From JAWWOW01 sp033851265 (GTDB lineage Bacteria; Actinomycetota; Actinomycetes; JAWWOW01): DNA of 64,000 nt. Under the pieces are notes generated by a model. That model did no database searches. It had not been told where the DNA came from and saw nothing but the letters and a program-made list of their open reading frames with translations. A program made the translations under genes and the position numbers. Numbering within the stretch: the stretch's first letter is position 1; each line of letters starts with the position of its first letter. Positions 28,525 to 36,826 of this stretch are shown here, piece by piece. Location of the stretch: positions 237,586-301,585 of the forward strand of contig JAWWOW010000012.1 of assembly GCA_033851265.1 (NCBI GenBank), read 5' to 3'.

Positions 28525-29319
28525 TCAGCGGCCGAGCACCGGACGAAGTCCAGCCTTCACCAACGTTGCGTGCAACCGGATTGATAAGGCGGCGATTTCG
28601 CGCGCGGCTTCCTCTGCTCGGGCCCGTGCCTCGGGATTGCGTTGCCGAACGAGCGGCGTGATGACTTGTTCCACCAGCCCGAGCTCCCGGTCGGCCGCCG
28701 ACTTGAACGCGCGCAGGTGGCGAGCTTCGATGCCGAAGCGGCTGAGTTCGGCAACTGCTTTTGCGATGACAAGGGCTTCGCCGTCGTACTGGCTGCTGCC
28801 CACGCGGGTCGTGATGAGGCCGTACTGCTCGAGCTGGCCGAGCTGGTCATCGGACAGCCCGGATGCGTCCAGCAGTTCCGCGCGAGCCAGCCGAACCTCG
28901 GTCGCATCCGGCATGAAGGCATCGGCGTCGGGCAGTCCCTCGGCGGCCACGAGCGTGCGGGGCACGCGCGGTCCCCCGCCCGGCAGGTCCGGTGGCTCGA
29001 GCCCTCGGTCCAGAGCGTCGAGATGCTCGCGGATGACCCGCAGCGGCAGGTAGTGGTCCCGCTGGGCCGACAGGACGTAGCGCAGGCGCGAGACATTGTC
29101 GCGGGAGAACTTGCGATAGCCCGATGCGGTGCGCTCGGGTTCGACGAGTCCCTCGGATTCGAGGAACCGGATTTTCGAGATCGTCACATCGGGAAAGTCC
29201 GGGCGTAGCTGCGACAGCACGTCGCCGATGCTCATGAAGGCGCGGCCGGCCCGAGCCGGCGACGGTGGTGCCGCTGCTCCTGCCGCGGTACGCGACGATG
29301 CGGGATTCGCGGTGGTCAT
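28525..29319 (-). CDS. ftsR: MerR family regulator FtsR-like
   Basis: About 264 residues. Low-complexity Ala/Pro N-terminus, then a MerR-type HTH (FMSIGDVLSQLRPDF, TISKIRFLESEGLVEPERT, GYRKFSRDNVSRLRYVL) and a long C-terminal effector/dimerisation domain. This matches the Rv1828/FtsR group, linked in corynebacteria to ftsZ expression. ATG 29319 is 8 bp after the garA stop; the same operon is likely. A shorter start at the internal Met of FMSIGD is possible. Confidence 0.88.
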   Translation of the reverse strand: MTTANPASSRTAAGAAAPPSPARAGRAFMSIGDVLSQLRPDFPDVTISKIRFLESEGLVEPERTASGYRKFSRDNVSRLRYVLSAQRDHYLPLRVIREHLDALDRGLEPPDLPGGGPRVPRTLVAAEGLPDADAFMPDATEVRLARAELLDASGLSDDQLGQLEQYGLITTRVGSSQYDGEALVIAKAVAELSRFGIEARHLRAFKSAADRELGLVEQVITPLVRQRNPEARARAEEAAREIAALSIRLHATLVKAGLRPVLGR

Positions 29320-29326
29320 CGTGGGC

Positions 29327-29872
29327 TCATCGCCCCTCTCCCGTCTCGCTGGGATGTCCGCCGAGCAGGAACACCAGACGGAACTTTCCGATCTGCACCT
29401 CGTCACCGCCGGCGAGGACCGCCTCGTCAATCCGTTCTCGGTTGAGGTAAGTGCCGTTGAGGCTGCCGACGTCGCGGACCGCGAAGGTGTCATCACGACG
29501 CACGATCTCGGCATGCCGTCGGGACACCGTCACGTCGTCGAGGAAGATGTCGCTTTCCGGATGGCGACCCGCCGTCGTCACCTCGGTGTCGAGCAGGAAG
29601 CGGCTGCCGGCGTTGGGTCCGCGTTTCACGACGAGGAGCGCGGTGCCCGGCGGCAGCGCTTCGACGACGTGATCGTGCGTCGCTTCCGACTCCGGCAGGT
29701 CGGTGTCGAGAGCCTCGAGACCGGACACCGAGATCGTCGAGGTGGTCTCCACGCCGCTCGCCTCCGAGCCGACCGGCTGGCCGGGCCGGGCGAGCGGGGC
29801 ACCGCAGCTTGCACAGAACCGAGAATCGTCAGGGTTCTGATGACCGCACTGCGTGCAGAACACGGTCGGCAT
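29327..29872 (-). CDS. garA: FHA-domain regulator GarA/OdhI
   Basis: 181 residues. An N-terminal zinc-ribbon-like segment (CTQCGHQNPDDSRFCASCG) is longer than in mycobacterial GarA. The phosphorylatable ETTS motif is at residues 42-45, and the FHA domain occupies about 85-170 (AGRHPESDIFLDDVTVSRRHAEI, GSLNGTYLN). The unphosphorylated form inhibits 2-oxoglutarate dehydrogenase and related enzymes; Ser/Thr kinases switch it off. It lies between gcvH and ftsR. ATG 29872 is followed by a clean frame. Confidence 0.93.
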   Translation of the reverse strand: MPTVFCTQCGHQNPDDSRFCASCGAPLARPGQPVGSEASGVETTSTISVSGLEALDTDLPESEATHDHVVEALPPGTALLVVKRGPNAGSRFLLDTEVTTAGRHPESDIFLDDVTVSRRHAEIVRRDDTFAVRDVGSLNGTYLNRERIDEAVLAGGDEVQIGKFRLVFLLGGHPSETGEGR

Positions 29873-29993
29873 GGCGGCGTCGGCCTCCTGTGTCTGCTCT
29901 TTGCGCCGTACTTGGGGGCTCAGTCTCGACCATCAGGAGAGGTTGATGGTCGGGCCGGAAACCTATGCGGCGGTGACGGCAGGGTCAACCGGG

Positions 29994-30398
29994 TCAGAGC
30001 TCGCTGACATAAGTCCGGTACCCCGCGGCGTCCAGAACGTCTCCTTCTGTGAGCGCTTTGTCGCCGTCCGTGGTCTCGATCTCGACCATCCAGCCATCGC
30101 CGTACGGATCGCTGTTCACGAGCTCCGGCCGATCATCGAGCGCCTCGTTGCGGGCCACGACGACGCCACCGATTGGGGCATAGATATCGGAGACGCTTTT
30201 CGTCGACTCGACCTCGCCAAGAGGTCCACCCGCGCTGACCATGGTGCCGATCTCCGGCAGGGTGACGTAGACGATGTCGCCGAGTGCTTCCTGGGCGTAC
30301 GACGTGATGCCCACCCGCACCCGGCCGTTGTCGTTGCGGCCGAACCACTCATGCTCGCGGGTGTAGCGCAACTCGTCCGGATGTTCGTCCGCACTCAC
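29994..30398 (-). CDS. gcvH: Glycine cleavage system H protein
   Basis: 134 residues. It shuttles the aminomethyl group between the P and T proteins on lipoyl-lysine; the modified Lys is in ESTKSVSDIYAP. YTREHEWF and ITSYAQEALGDIVYV are typical. GTG 30398 has AAGGAGA 7 nt upstream. It heads the run gcvH-garA-ftsR-DUF151-merR-gcvP. A gap of about 120 bp separates it from garA; no riboswitch is visible before it, unlike gcvP. Confidence 0.96.
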   Translation of the reverse strand: MSADEHPDELRYTREHEWFGRNDNGRVRVGITSYAQEALGDIVYVTLPEIGTMVSAGGPLGEVESTKSVSDIYAPIGGVVVARNEALDDRPELVNSDPYGDGWMVEIETTDGDKALTEGDVLDAAGYRTYVSEL

Positions 30399-30468
30399 GC
30401 AGGGATCTCCTTCCGCCCAGGGTTGACAGTTAGCCGGCGTCGTTTCGAGCGGCGGTGAGCGTAGCGGG

Positions 30469-32967
30469 TCACCGGCCCGCCGATTCCACGACTGAGCTCC
30501 ACTCTTCGAGCAGCTTGGTCGCCGCTGTTGCGTCGGGCCCTTCTGCCCACAGGTGCGTCACCGCCTCCGCGGGGTCGGGCAGGACGAGCACCCAGCGCCC
30601 ATCCGGCTCGACAACCCGCACCCCGTCGGTGGTGTCGATCTTGCGGTTGCCGGCGGCGCTGACCACCTCGCGCATGACCATGCCCTTGGCGGCCCAGGGG
30701 GTCGGGACCGAGACGTGCAAGACGTGCGCACGCGGGATCCGGGCGTCGATCTCCGACAGCGACAGCTTGGTGCGGGCGACGAGACCCAGCAGCCGGGCGA
30801 ACGCCGCCAGGCCATCGAGCGAAGCGCCGAACTCGGGTACGACGAAGCCGCCCTGGCCGTCACCGGCGAAGACGACGTCGGGCTCCGACGCCGCCCGCAG
30901 CAGGTCGTCGGAAGACGTCGACGTCCAGGTGATCGACACCCCATGGAAGGCGGCCACCTGCTCGGCGATGCGGGTCGTGTTGAGCGGCAGCGCGGCGGTC
31001 CCGCCGCGGCGTTCGGCGGCCACCAGGTCGAGCATGATCAACAACGCTCGATCGTCGTGGATGAGCGCGCCCTGGTCATCCACGATCGCCAACCGCTCCC
31101 CCACCGGGTCGAACCGGACGCCGAAGGCCGCACCGGAGGAGGCCACCAGCTCCCCGAGTCGTTCGAGGTCGCGCATGTGCTCGGCCAGCGTCTCGGTCGG
31201 CATGGTTTCGTCGAGACGGCCGTTGACCGTGAGTACGTCGACGCCGACCCGGCCGAGCAGCGTCGGGAGCACGAGGGACGCCGAGCCACCGGCGGTGTCG
31301 CAGACGACCTTCAAGCCCGCCTCGGCGGCTCCGGAGACGTCCACGCACTGCAGCAGCTCCTGCGCGTAGCCGTCGAGCGTCCGGGCCGGGAACGACAGGT
31401 CAGCGATCTCGCCGGGGAACGCGCGGCGGAACTCCTGCCGTGAAAAGACGCGTTCCAGCTTGCGCTGAACCGCCTGCGACAGGTCGGCACCGTGCTCATC
31501 GAGGAACAGGATGTCGACGCCCTGGGCGTCGCCCGGCGTCGTACGAACCATGACGCCGCCGGCTGAGTCGGTGCGTGCAACGGTGTACCGCGTCACGGGC
31601 AACGGTGACACCTCGAGGTCGCGAACGTTGATCGCGCTGGCCGTCAGAGCGCTGATGACGGCGCGCTTAAGTGCGCGAGCAGCGCGTGAGGCGTCACGTG
31701 CCGTTGTGACGAAGCTTCCCTTGCGCAGTGTCGTTGCGTACGCACTCGCGAGGCGAACAGCGAGCTCGGGTGTGATTTCGACGTTGACCAAGCCCGATAC
31801 GCCGCGCGGGCCGAACAGCGTGCGTTGACCGCGCGACTCCCAGATCACACTGGTGTTGACTACGGCGCCGGCCTCAATCGTCTTGAACGGATAGACCTTC
31901 ACGCCGCTCGAGATGTAGGCCTCGCGTTCGACAACGCACTCGTCGCCGACAACGGCGCCTTCCTCCACTCGCGCACCGCGCATGACGTCGGTGTTCTTGC
32001 CGATGACGCAGCCGCGCAAGTTGACGCTCGGACCGACGAAGACGTTGTCGTGTACGACGGCGCGGTGCAGGAATGCGCCACCCTTCACGACGACATTGCT
32101 GCCCAGCACGGTGTACTCGCGCAGCTCAGCGCCTGCTTCGACTTTTGCGTAGTCGCCGACGTACACCGGTCCTTTTAGCACGGCGTCGGGGTCGACTTCG
32201 GCGCCTTCGGCCTGCCATACACCGGGTGAGACCTCAAAACCGTCGAGCTCGACGTCGACCTGACGGTTGAGTACGTCGGCCTGAGCTTTGAGGTAGCTCT
32301 CGATAGTGCCGACGTCTTCCCAGTAGGCGTCGGTCACGTAACCGAAGAGCGGTTCCCCGGCCTTGAGCATCGCGGGGAACACATCGGCCGACCAGTCGAC
32401 GACCTCGCCTTCGGCAACGTGCTCGAAGACCTCCGGCTCCATGACGTAGATGCCGGTGTTGACGGTGTCGCTGAACACCTGGCCCCACGTCGGCTTCTCG
32501 AGGAAACGCTCGATGCGCCCTTCGTCGTCGGTGATGATGATGCCGAACTCGAGTGGGTTCGGAACGCGCTTGAGCCCGACCGTGACAAGAGCTCCCTGTT
32601 CGCGGTGGAAGCGCACCATGTCGGTGAGGTCGATGTCAGTGAGTGCGTCCCCGGAGATGACGACGAACGGCTCGTCGCGGAGTTCCTGCTCGGCGTTCTT
32701 CACGCTGCCTGCCGTCCCGAGCGGTGTCTCCTCGGTGGCGTAGTGCAGGTTCATCTCGAGCTCATCACCGTCGCCAAAGTAGTTACGGACCAGCGCCGCA
32801 AGGAACTGAACGGTGACGACGGTCTCGTTGAAACCGTGGCGCTTCAGCAGCCGCAGGACGTGTTCCATGATCGGCCGGTTGACAACCGGCAGCAGCGGCT
32901 TGGGCTGGTTTGCGGTCATCGGTCGGAGGCGGGTCCCTTCGCCGCCCGCCATGACAACGGCTCTCAT
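30469..32967 (-). CDS. Mannose-1-phosphate guanylyltransferase fused to a degenerate phosphohexomutase
   Basis: 832 residues. Residues 1-230: nucleotidyltransferase with VMAGGEGTRLRPMT and PLLPVVNRPIMEHVL. Residues 240-370: left-handed beta-helix (hexapeptide) repeats. Residues 380-832: phosphohexomutase fold. The mutase active site is altered: the Ser loop TASHNP is replaced by VRTTPGDAQG, and the metal loop DGDGDR corresponds to RFDPVGERLAIVDDQG. It probably makes GDP-mannose, while the mutase half is likely a pseudoenzyme or regulatory domain. The same fusion is common in actinobacteria. Its start overlaps the pgsA-like stop. Confidence 0.88.
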   Translation of the reverse strand: MRAVVMAGGEGTRLRPMTANQPKPLLPVVNRPIMEHVLRLLKRHGFNETVVTVQFLAALVRNYFGDGDELEMNLHYATEETPLGTAGSVKNAEQELRDEPFVVISGDALTDIDLTDMVRFHREQGALVTVGLKRVPNPLEFGIIITDDEGRIERFLEKPTWGQVFSDTVNTGIYVMEPEVFEHVAEGEVVDWSADVFPAMLKAGEPLFGYVTDAYWEDVGTIESYLKAQADVLNRQVDVELDGFEVSPGVWQAEGAEVDPDAVLKGPVYVGDYAKVEAGAELREYTVLGSNVVVKGGAFLHRAVVHDNVFVGPSVNLRGCVIGKNTDVMRGARVEEGAVVGDECVVEREAYISSGVKVYPFKTIEAGAVVNTSVIWESRGQRTLFGPRGVSGLVNVEITPELAVRLASAYATTLRKGSFVTTARDASRAARALKRAVISALTASAINVRDLEVSPLPVTRYTVARTDSAGGVMVRTTPGDAQGVDILFLDEHGADLSQAVQRKLERVFSRQEFRRAFPGEIADLSFPARTLDGYAQELLQCVDVSGAAEAGLKVVCDTAGGSASLVLPTLLGRVGVDVLTVNGRLDETMPTETLAEHMRDLERLGELVASSGAAFGVRFDPVGERLAIVDDQGALIHDDRALLIMLDLVAAERRGGTAALPLNTTRIAEQVAAFHGVSITWTSTSSDDLLRAASEPDVVFAGDGQGGFVVPEFGASLDGLAAFARLLGLVARTKLSLSEIDARIPRAHVLHVSVPTPWAAKGMVMREVVSAAGNRKIDTTDGVRVVEPDGRWVLVLPDPAEAVTHLWAEGPDATAATKLLEEWSSVVESAGR

Positions 32968-33650
32968 CGGCGAACTCCGACATCGGCGCCATCCAGCGTT
33001 TCGCCGGTTGCGCCACGCACGCTGTCGCCTCCTTGGTCACCGCGGGAATCACGCACCAGCCGGCGGAACTGCTCGACGTACAAGACGCCGGCCCACCAGT
33101 AGAGAGCGGTTCCCCATGCTGCAAATGCCCAACCGATCACGCGGGTGGTCGTTGCGAACGCGCCGTCACCGTCGCCCAAGAGCAACAACGGGAACGCGTA
33201 CAGCAGGTTGAACGTCGCAGCCTTCCCGAGGACGTGGACCGGCAGCGCGGTCAGCCCCCGACGCCGGAGGGCGGGCAGGAAGGCGAGGAGAAGCACGTCC
33301 CGGCCGACGATCGCGACGGCCAACCACCAGGGGATGATGTCGCGGACGCTCAGCACGACCAGCGTGGCGATGATGTAGAGACGATCGGCGATGGGGTCGA
33401 GCAGCTCCCCCAGGCGGCTGTACTGGTTGAGGACGCGAGCGAGCTTGCCGTCCAGCCAGTCCGTCGCGCCGCTGACCATGAGCACGACAACCGCCGCAAC
33501 GTCGGCCTCGGGTCCGAGCGCCAGCCAGCAGAACAGCGGAATTCCGAGCAACCGCAGCGCCGACAGGGCGTTAGGAACGGTCCAGACGCGGTCCGCGGCG
33601 CGATCGGCGCTGGAACCTGGCGTGGAATCGGACGTCGCAGAATCGGACAT
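32964..33650 (-). CDS. pgsA: CDP-alcohol phosphatidyltransferase (PgsA family)
   Basis: 228 residues, about five membrane helices. Full CDP-alcohol phosphotransferase motif: DWLDGKLAR followed by SRLGELLDPIAD. It exchanges CMP of CDP-diacylglycerol for an alcohol phosphate; glycerol-3-phosphate or inositol phosphate are the candidates, and sequence alone does not decide. ATG 33650 lies 9 nt after a TAGGCT box, so the leader is very short. It is coupled to the GDP-mannose enzyme by a 4-bp overlap. Confidence 0.88.
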   Translation of the reverse strand: MSDSATSDSTPGSSADRAADRVWTVPNALSALRLLGIPLFCWLALGPEADVAAVVVLMVSGATDWLDGKLARVLNQYSRLGELLDPIADRLYIIATLVVLSVRDIIPWWLAVAIVGRDVLLLAFLPALRRRGLTALPVHVLGKAATFNLLYAFPLLLLGDGDGAFATTTRVIGWAFAAWGTALYWWAGVLYVEQFRRLVRDSRGDQGGDSVRGATGETLDGADVGVRR

Positions 33651-33708
33651 TGTGCCTCGAGCCTATCCGGCGCAGCAGCCGCGTCCATCCGCAGAAATCA
33701 CTGCTTGA

Positions 33709-33731
33709 CGGCACCTCAATCAGCGGTGCCG
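33709..33731 (-). terminator. Hairpin after tRNA-Pro
   Basis: 7-bp arms CGGCACC (33709-33715) and GGTGCCG (33725-33731), 7 bp downstream of the tRNA 3' end on the minus strand. It has no T-run. Confidence 0.5.
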
Positions 33732-33738
33732 CGATCCG

Positions 33739-33812
<74 letters not shown>

Positions 33813-33881
33813 GATGGTGCGAGCCTAGCGCAGCAGTACGCCGTGATCGGTCGTTGTTTTGGTGTGCTGGCTCTCGGCGTA

Positions 33882-35255
33882 CTAGCGCTGTCGGCGCGGA
33901 CGTTGCCGCACGGTGATCGCGATCGGTGAGCCTTCAAAACCGAAGTCTTCGCGCAGCCGGCGTTCGAGAAAACGCAGGTAACCCGGCTCGAGCCCAGCCG
34001 TAGTGAACAACACGAACCGCGGCGGTCGTACGCCGGCCTGCGTCGCAAACAGGACTCGCGATGCGCGCCCACCACGCGCCGGCGGGGGGGTCGCTGCAGT
34101 GACCTCGGTCAGCCAGGTGTTCAGCCGACCCGTGGAGATGCGCGTCTCCCAGCCGGCAAGGGCGCGTTCCAGCGCCCCGGCAAGTTTGTCGACCGACCGG
34201 CCGGTCTTCGCGGAGACGTTGACGCGCGGGGCCCACGCCACCCGGGACAGCTGGCGGTCGGCCTCTCGGTCCAGCTGCTCGCGGCGGTCCTCGTCGACGA
34301 CGTCCCACTTGTTGTACGCGAGGACGAGTGCGCGGCCGGATTCCTCCACCGCGCTGATGATCCGCAGATCTTGATCGGACAATGGCTCGCTGGCATCGAG
34401 CAGGACGATCGCGACTTCGGCCGCGTCGAGGGCGCGGCTGGTGCGAACGCTCGCGTAGAACTCCGCCCCGGAGGCCTCCCGCACCCGTCGCCGCAGCCCC
34501 GCAGTGTCGACAAAGCGCCAGGTCGACCCACCGACATCGACCAGGGAGTCGACGGGGTCACGGGTGGTCCCGGGGGCTGCGTCGACGAGGGCGCGGGCTT
34601 CCCCGGCGAGCCGGTTGAGCAGGCTCGACTTCCCGACGTTGGGGCGGCCGATGAGCGCCACCCGTCGCGGCCCGGCCTCGACCTCGCCGAACGTCTCTTC
34701 GGGTGTGTCCGGCAGCGCCTTCACCACGGCGTCGAGGAGCTCTCCGCTGCCACGCCCGTGCAGGCCGCTGACCGGATAGGGCTCACCGAGCCCGAGGGAC
34801 CACAGGGAAGCCGCGTCGGGCTCGGATCGTTCGTCGTCGACCTTGTTCGCCGCCAGGAGGACGGGCTTGCCGGCCCGGCGTAGGACCCGCGCTGCCGCCT
34901 CGTCGGTGTCCGTCGCGCCGACCGTGACGTCGACGACGAGCAGGACCGCGTCGGCCGTGTCGATCGCCAGCGCAGCTTGCTCCGAGACGCGGGCGGCCAG
35001 GCCTTGGGCGTGCGGCTCCCAGCCCCCGGTATCCACGATCACGAAGCGGCGGCCCCGCCAGGTCGCCTCGTAGGCGACGCGGTCCCGGGTTACGCCGGGA
35101 ACGTCTTCGACGACAGCTTCCCGGCGGCCGAGAAAACGGTTGACCAGCGTCGACTTGCCGACATTTGGTCGGCCGACGACGGCGAGGACCGGTGGCGTAA
35201 CCGGGGTGACGGGGCCGGCCGCGCTGTCCATGCTGTCCATGCTGTCCAGGCTCAC
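33882..35255 (-). CDS. der: Ribosome-associated GTPase Der (EngA)
   Basis: About 457 residues. Two tandem G domains, each with GRPNVGKS; the first has DTGGWEPHA and the second DTAGLRRRV and YNKWDVVD. A C-terminal KH-like domain follows. It acts in 50S subunit maturation. GTG 35255 overlaps the stop of cmk-plsC (GTGA). ATG 35240 and 35231 are alternatives; they arise from a tandem GACAGCATG repeat at the very start. Confidence 0.95.
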   Translation of the reverse strand: MSLDSMDSMDSAAGPVTPVTPPVLAVVGRPNVGKSTLVNRFLGRREAVVEDVPGVTRDRVAYEATWRGRRFVIVDTGGWEPHAQGLAARVSEQAALAIDTADAVLLVVDVTVGATDTDEAAARVLRRAGKPVLLAANKVDDERSEPDAASLWSLGLGEPYPVSGLHGRGSGELLDAVVKALPDTPEETFGEVEAGPRRVALIGRPNVGKSSLLNRLAGEARALVDAAPGTTRDPVDSLVDVGGSTWRFVDTAGLRRRVREASGAEFYASVRTSRALDAAEVAIVLLDASEPLSDQDLRIISAVEESGRALVLAYNKWDVVDEDRREQLDREADRQLSRVAWAPRVNVSAKTGRSVDKLAGALERALAGWETRISTGRLNTWLTEVTAATPPPARGGRASRVLFATQAGVRPPRFVLFTTAGLEPGYLRFLERRLREDFGFEGSPIAITVRQRPRRQR

Positions 35256-36736
35256 GGGGCGGCGTCGGGTGGCTGCGGCGCGGGCCGGCCGGTCAGCTCG
35301 GCGGCAGCGGTGAGGTGCTCGCGCAGGTGCTGGCGAATCTGCTCGGCGGCCTCCGCGCTGGTACGCCGCGCGCTGGGGTCGCCGTCCGCCCGGACGGTAA
35401 ATGTTGGTCCGAAGACCACATCGACCCGGGTTTTCCACTTCGGGAGTCGACGGCCCATGGGCAGGGCGTCGACTGTCCCGAAGCAGGCGACCGGGACGAC
35501 CGGGCAGTCCGCTTTCAGCGCCAGGTAGGCGATCCCGTGCTGAACGTTGGACAGGTCACCGCTCCCCCGCGAGCCCTCGGGGAACATCCCGACCGCCTGC
35601 CCGTCGGCGAGCAGGGCCAGCCCGCGCTTCAGCGCTGGCCGATCGGGACGGCCCCGGTTGATCGGAATCTGGCCGAGCCAGTCGAGCGCGCGGTCCAACG
35701 GCCCCCCATAGAGCTCGGACTTGATGAAGAACACGGCCGCTCGTGGCGACATCCCGAAGACGACGGGGCCGTCGAGGAAGCTGGTGTGATTCCCGGCGAG
35801 CAGGACGGGTCCCGTGCTCGGAACGTGCTCGGCCCCGAAGACGCGAACCCGGAAAACGCGGTGAAACAGCCACCAGCCGAACCTGCTCATCGCGCGGATG
35901 AGGCGGGGATGCGCCCGCCAACGTGAGCGCACCAGCCGGGCGCGGCTGCCGCTGGGCTGCACAGGCTCAGCAGGACCAACAGGCTCGGCTGACGCCTGCT
36001 GCCGCTCTCCGTCGGCACCCTTAGCGAGCTCGAGGATGGCGTCGATCACCTCGTCGACGCTCATCGTGGTCGTGTCGATCTGCACGGCGTCCGCCGCCCG
36101 CGCGAGCGGGGACGCCGCTCGGCCGCTATCGAGGGCATCGCGCCGTGACAAGGCTTCCTCGGTAGCGGCGGCGCTGGTCTGATCGTCGTGATCGGATGTC
36201 GACCTCAACTCGAGGGTTCGACGCTGCGCACGCTTACCGGCGTCTGCCACGAGGTAAACCTTGACGTCCGCGTCGGGGGCGACCGTTGTCCCGATGTCGC
36301 GACCTTCGACGACGATGCCGCCGGCACCGATGATCTGGCGCTGCTGCTCGACCATGCAGGCCCGGACCGCCGGAACCGCGCTCACGGCGCTGACCGCATC
36401 GGTTACCTCCGGGCTCCGTACGGCGTGTGTCAGGTCCTGCCCATCGGCGTGGATCGTCGGCCGCGCGGGGTCAGTGCCGGGTTCCAGGCGCACGGCCGCG
36501 GCTACCGCGGCTACCGCCGCCGGGTCATTGACGTCAACGCCGGCGTCGAGCACCCGTCGGGTGATCGCGCGGTACATCGATCCGGTGTCGAGGTAGCGGA
36601 GGCCGAGACGCTCCGCTGCTCCGCGCGAGACCGTCGATTTCCCGGCGCCGGATGGTCCATCAACGGCGATCACGAGCTCACGTTCCGCGGGCTGGGCGGG
36701 ACGGTCCGCCAGGTGGGCGGTCCGCGTGTCGGTCAC
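35252..36736 (-). CDS. cmk: Cytidylate kinase fused to 1-acylglycerol-3-phosphate acyltransferase
   Basis: 494 residues. Residues 20-240: CMP kinase with the P-loop DGPSGAGKST, LDTGSMYRA and EGRDIGTTV. A Glu/Ala/Pro linker (about 245-265) follows. Residues 275-480: PlsC-type acyltransferase with NHTSFLDG (HX4D), FIKSELYGGPL and FPEGSRGSGD. One chain thus links pyrimidine nucleotide and phospholipid synthesis. The fusion occurs in other actinobacteria. GTG 36736 has GAGGA upstream. der overlaps the stop. Confidence 0.93.
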   Translation of the reverse strand: MTDTRTAHLADRPAQPAERELVIAVDGPSGAGKSTVSRGAAERLGLRYLDTGSMYRAITRRVLDAGVDVNDPAAVAAVAAAVRLEPGTDPARPTIHADGQDLTHAVRSPEVTDAVSAVSAVPAVRACMVEQQRQIIGAGGIVVEGRDIGTTVAPDADVKVYLVADAGKRAQRRTLELRSTSDHDDQTSAAATEEALSRRDALDSGRAASPLARAADAVQIDTTTMSVDEVIDAILELAKGADGERQQASAEPVGPAEPVQPSGSRARLVRSRWRAHPRLIRAMSRFGWWLFHRVFRVRVFGAEHVPSTGPVLLAGNHTSFLDGPVVFGMSPRAAVFFIKSELYGGPLDRALDWLGQIPINRGRPDRPALKRGLALLADGQAVGMFPEGSRGSGDLSNVQHGIAYLALKADCPVVPVACFGTVDALPMGRRLPKWKTRVDVVFGPTFTVRADGDPSARRTSAEAAEQIRQHLREHLTAAAELTGRPAPQPPDAAP

Positions 36737-36826
36737 GTCGGTCCTCGTGTCGTCGGGGGCGCTGCAGCGGGTTCGCCTTGCGGACAGCGCGTCGATCTGG
36801 GCGCCCCGCCGGTGCCGCGGTGCAGG

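Noticed and set aside
35225..35245. Tandem GACAGCATG repeat as a regulatory or phase-variation tract
   Set aside because: Only a short repeat at the der start codon; 9-bp units would keep the frame and merely offer alternative ATGs.
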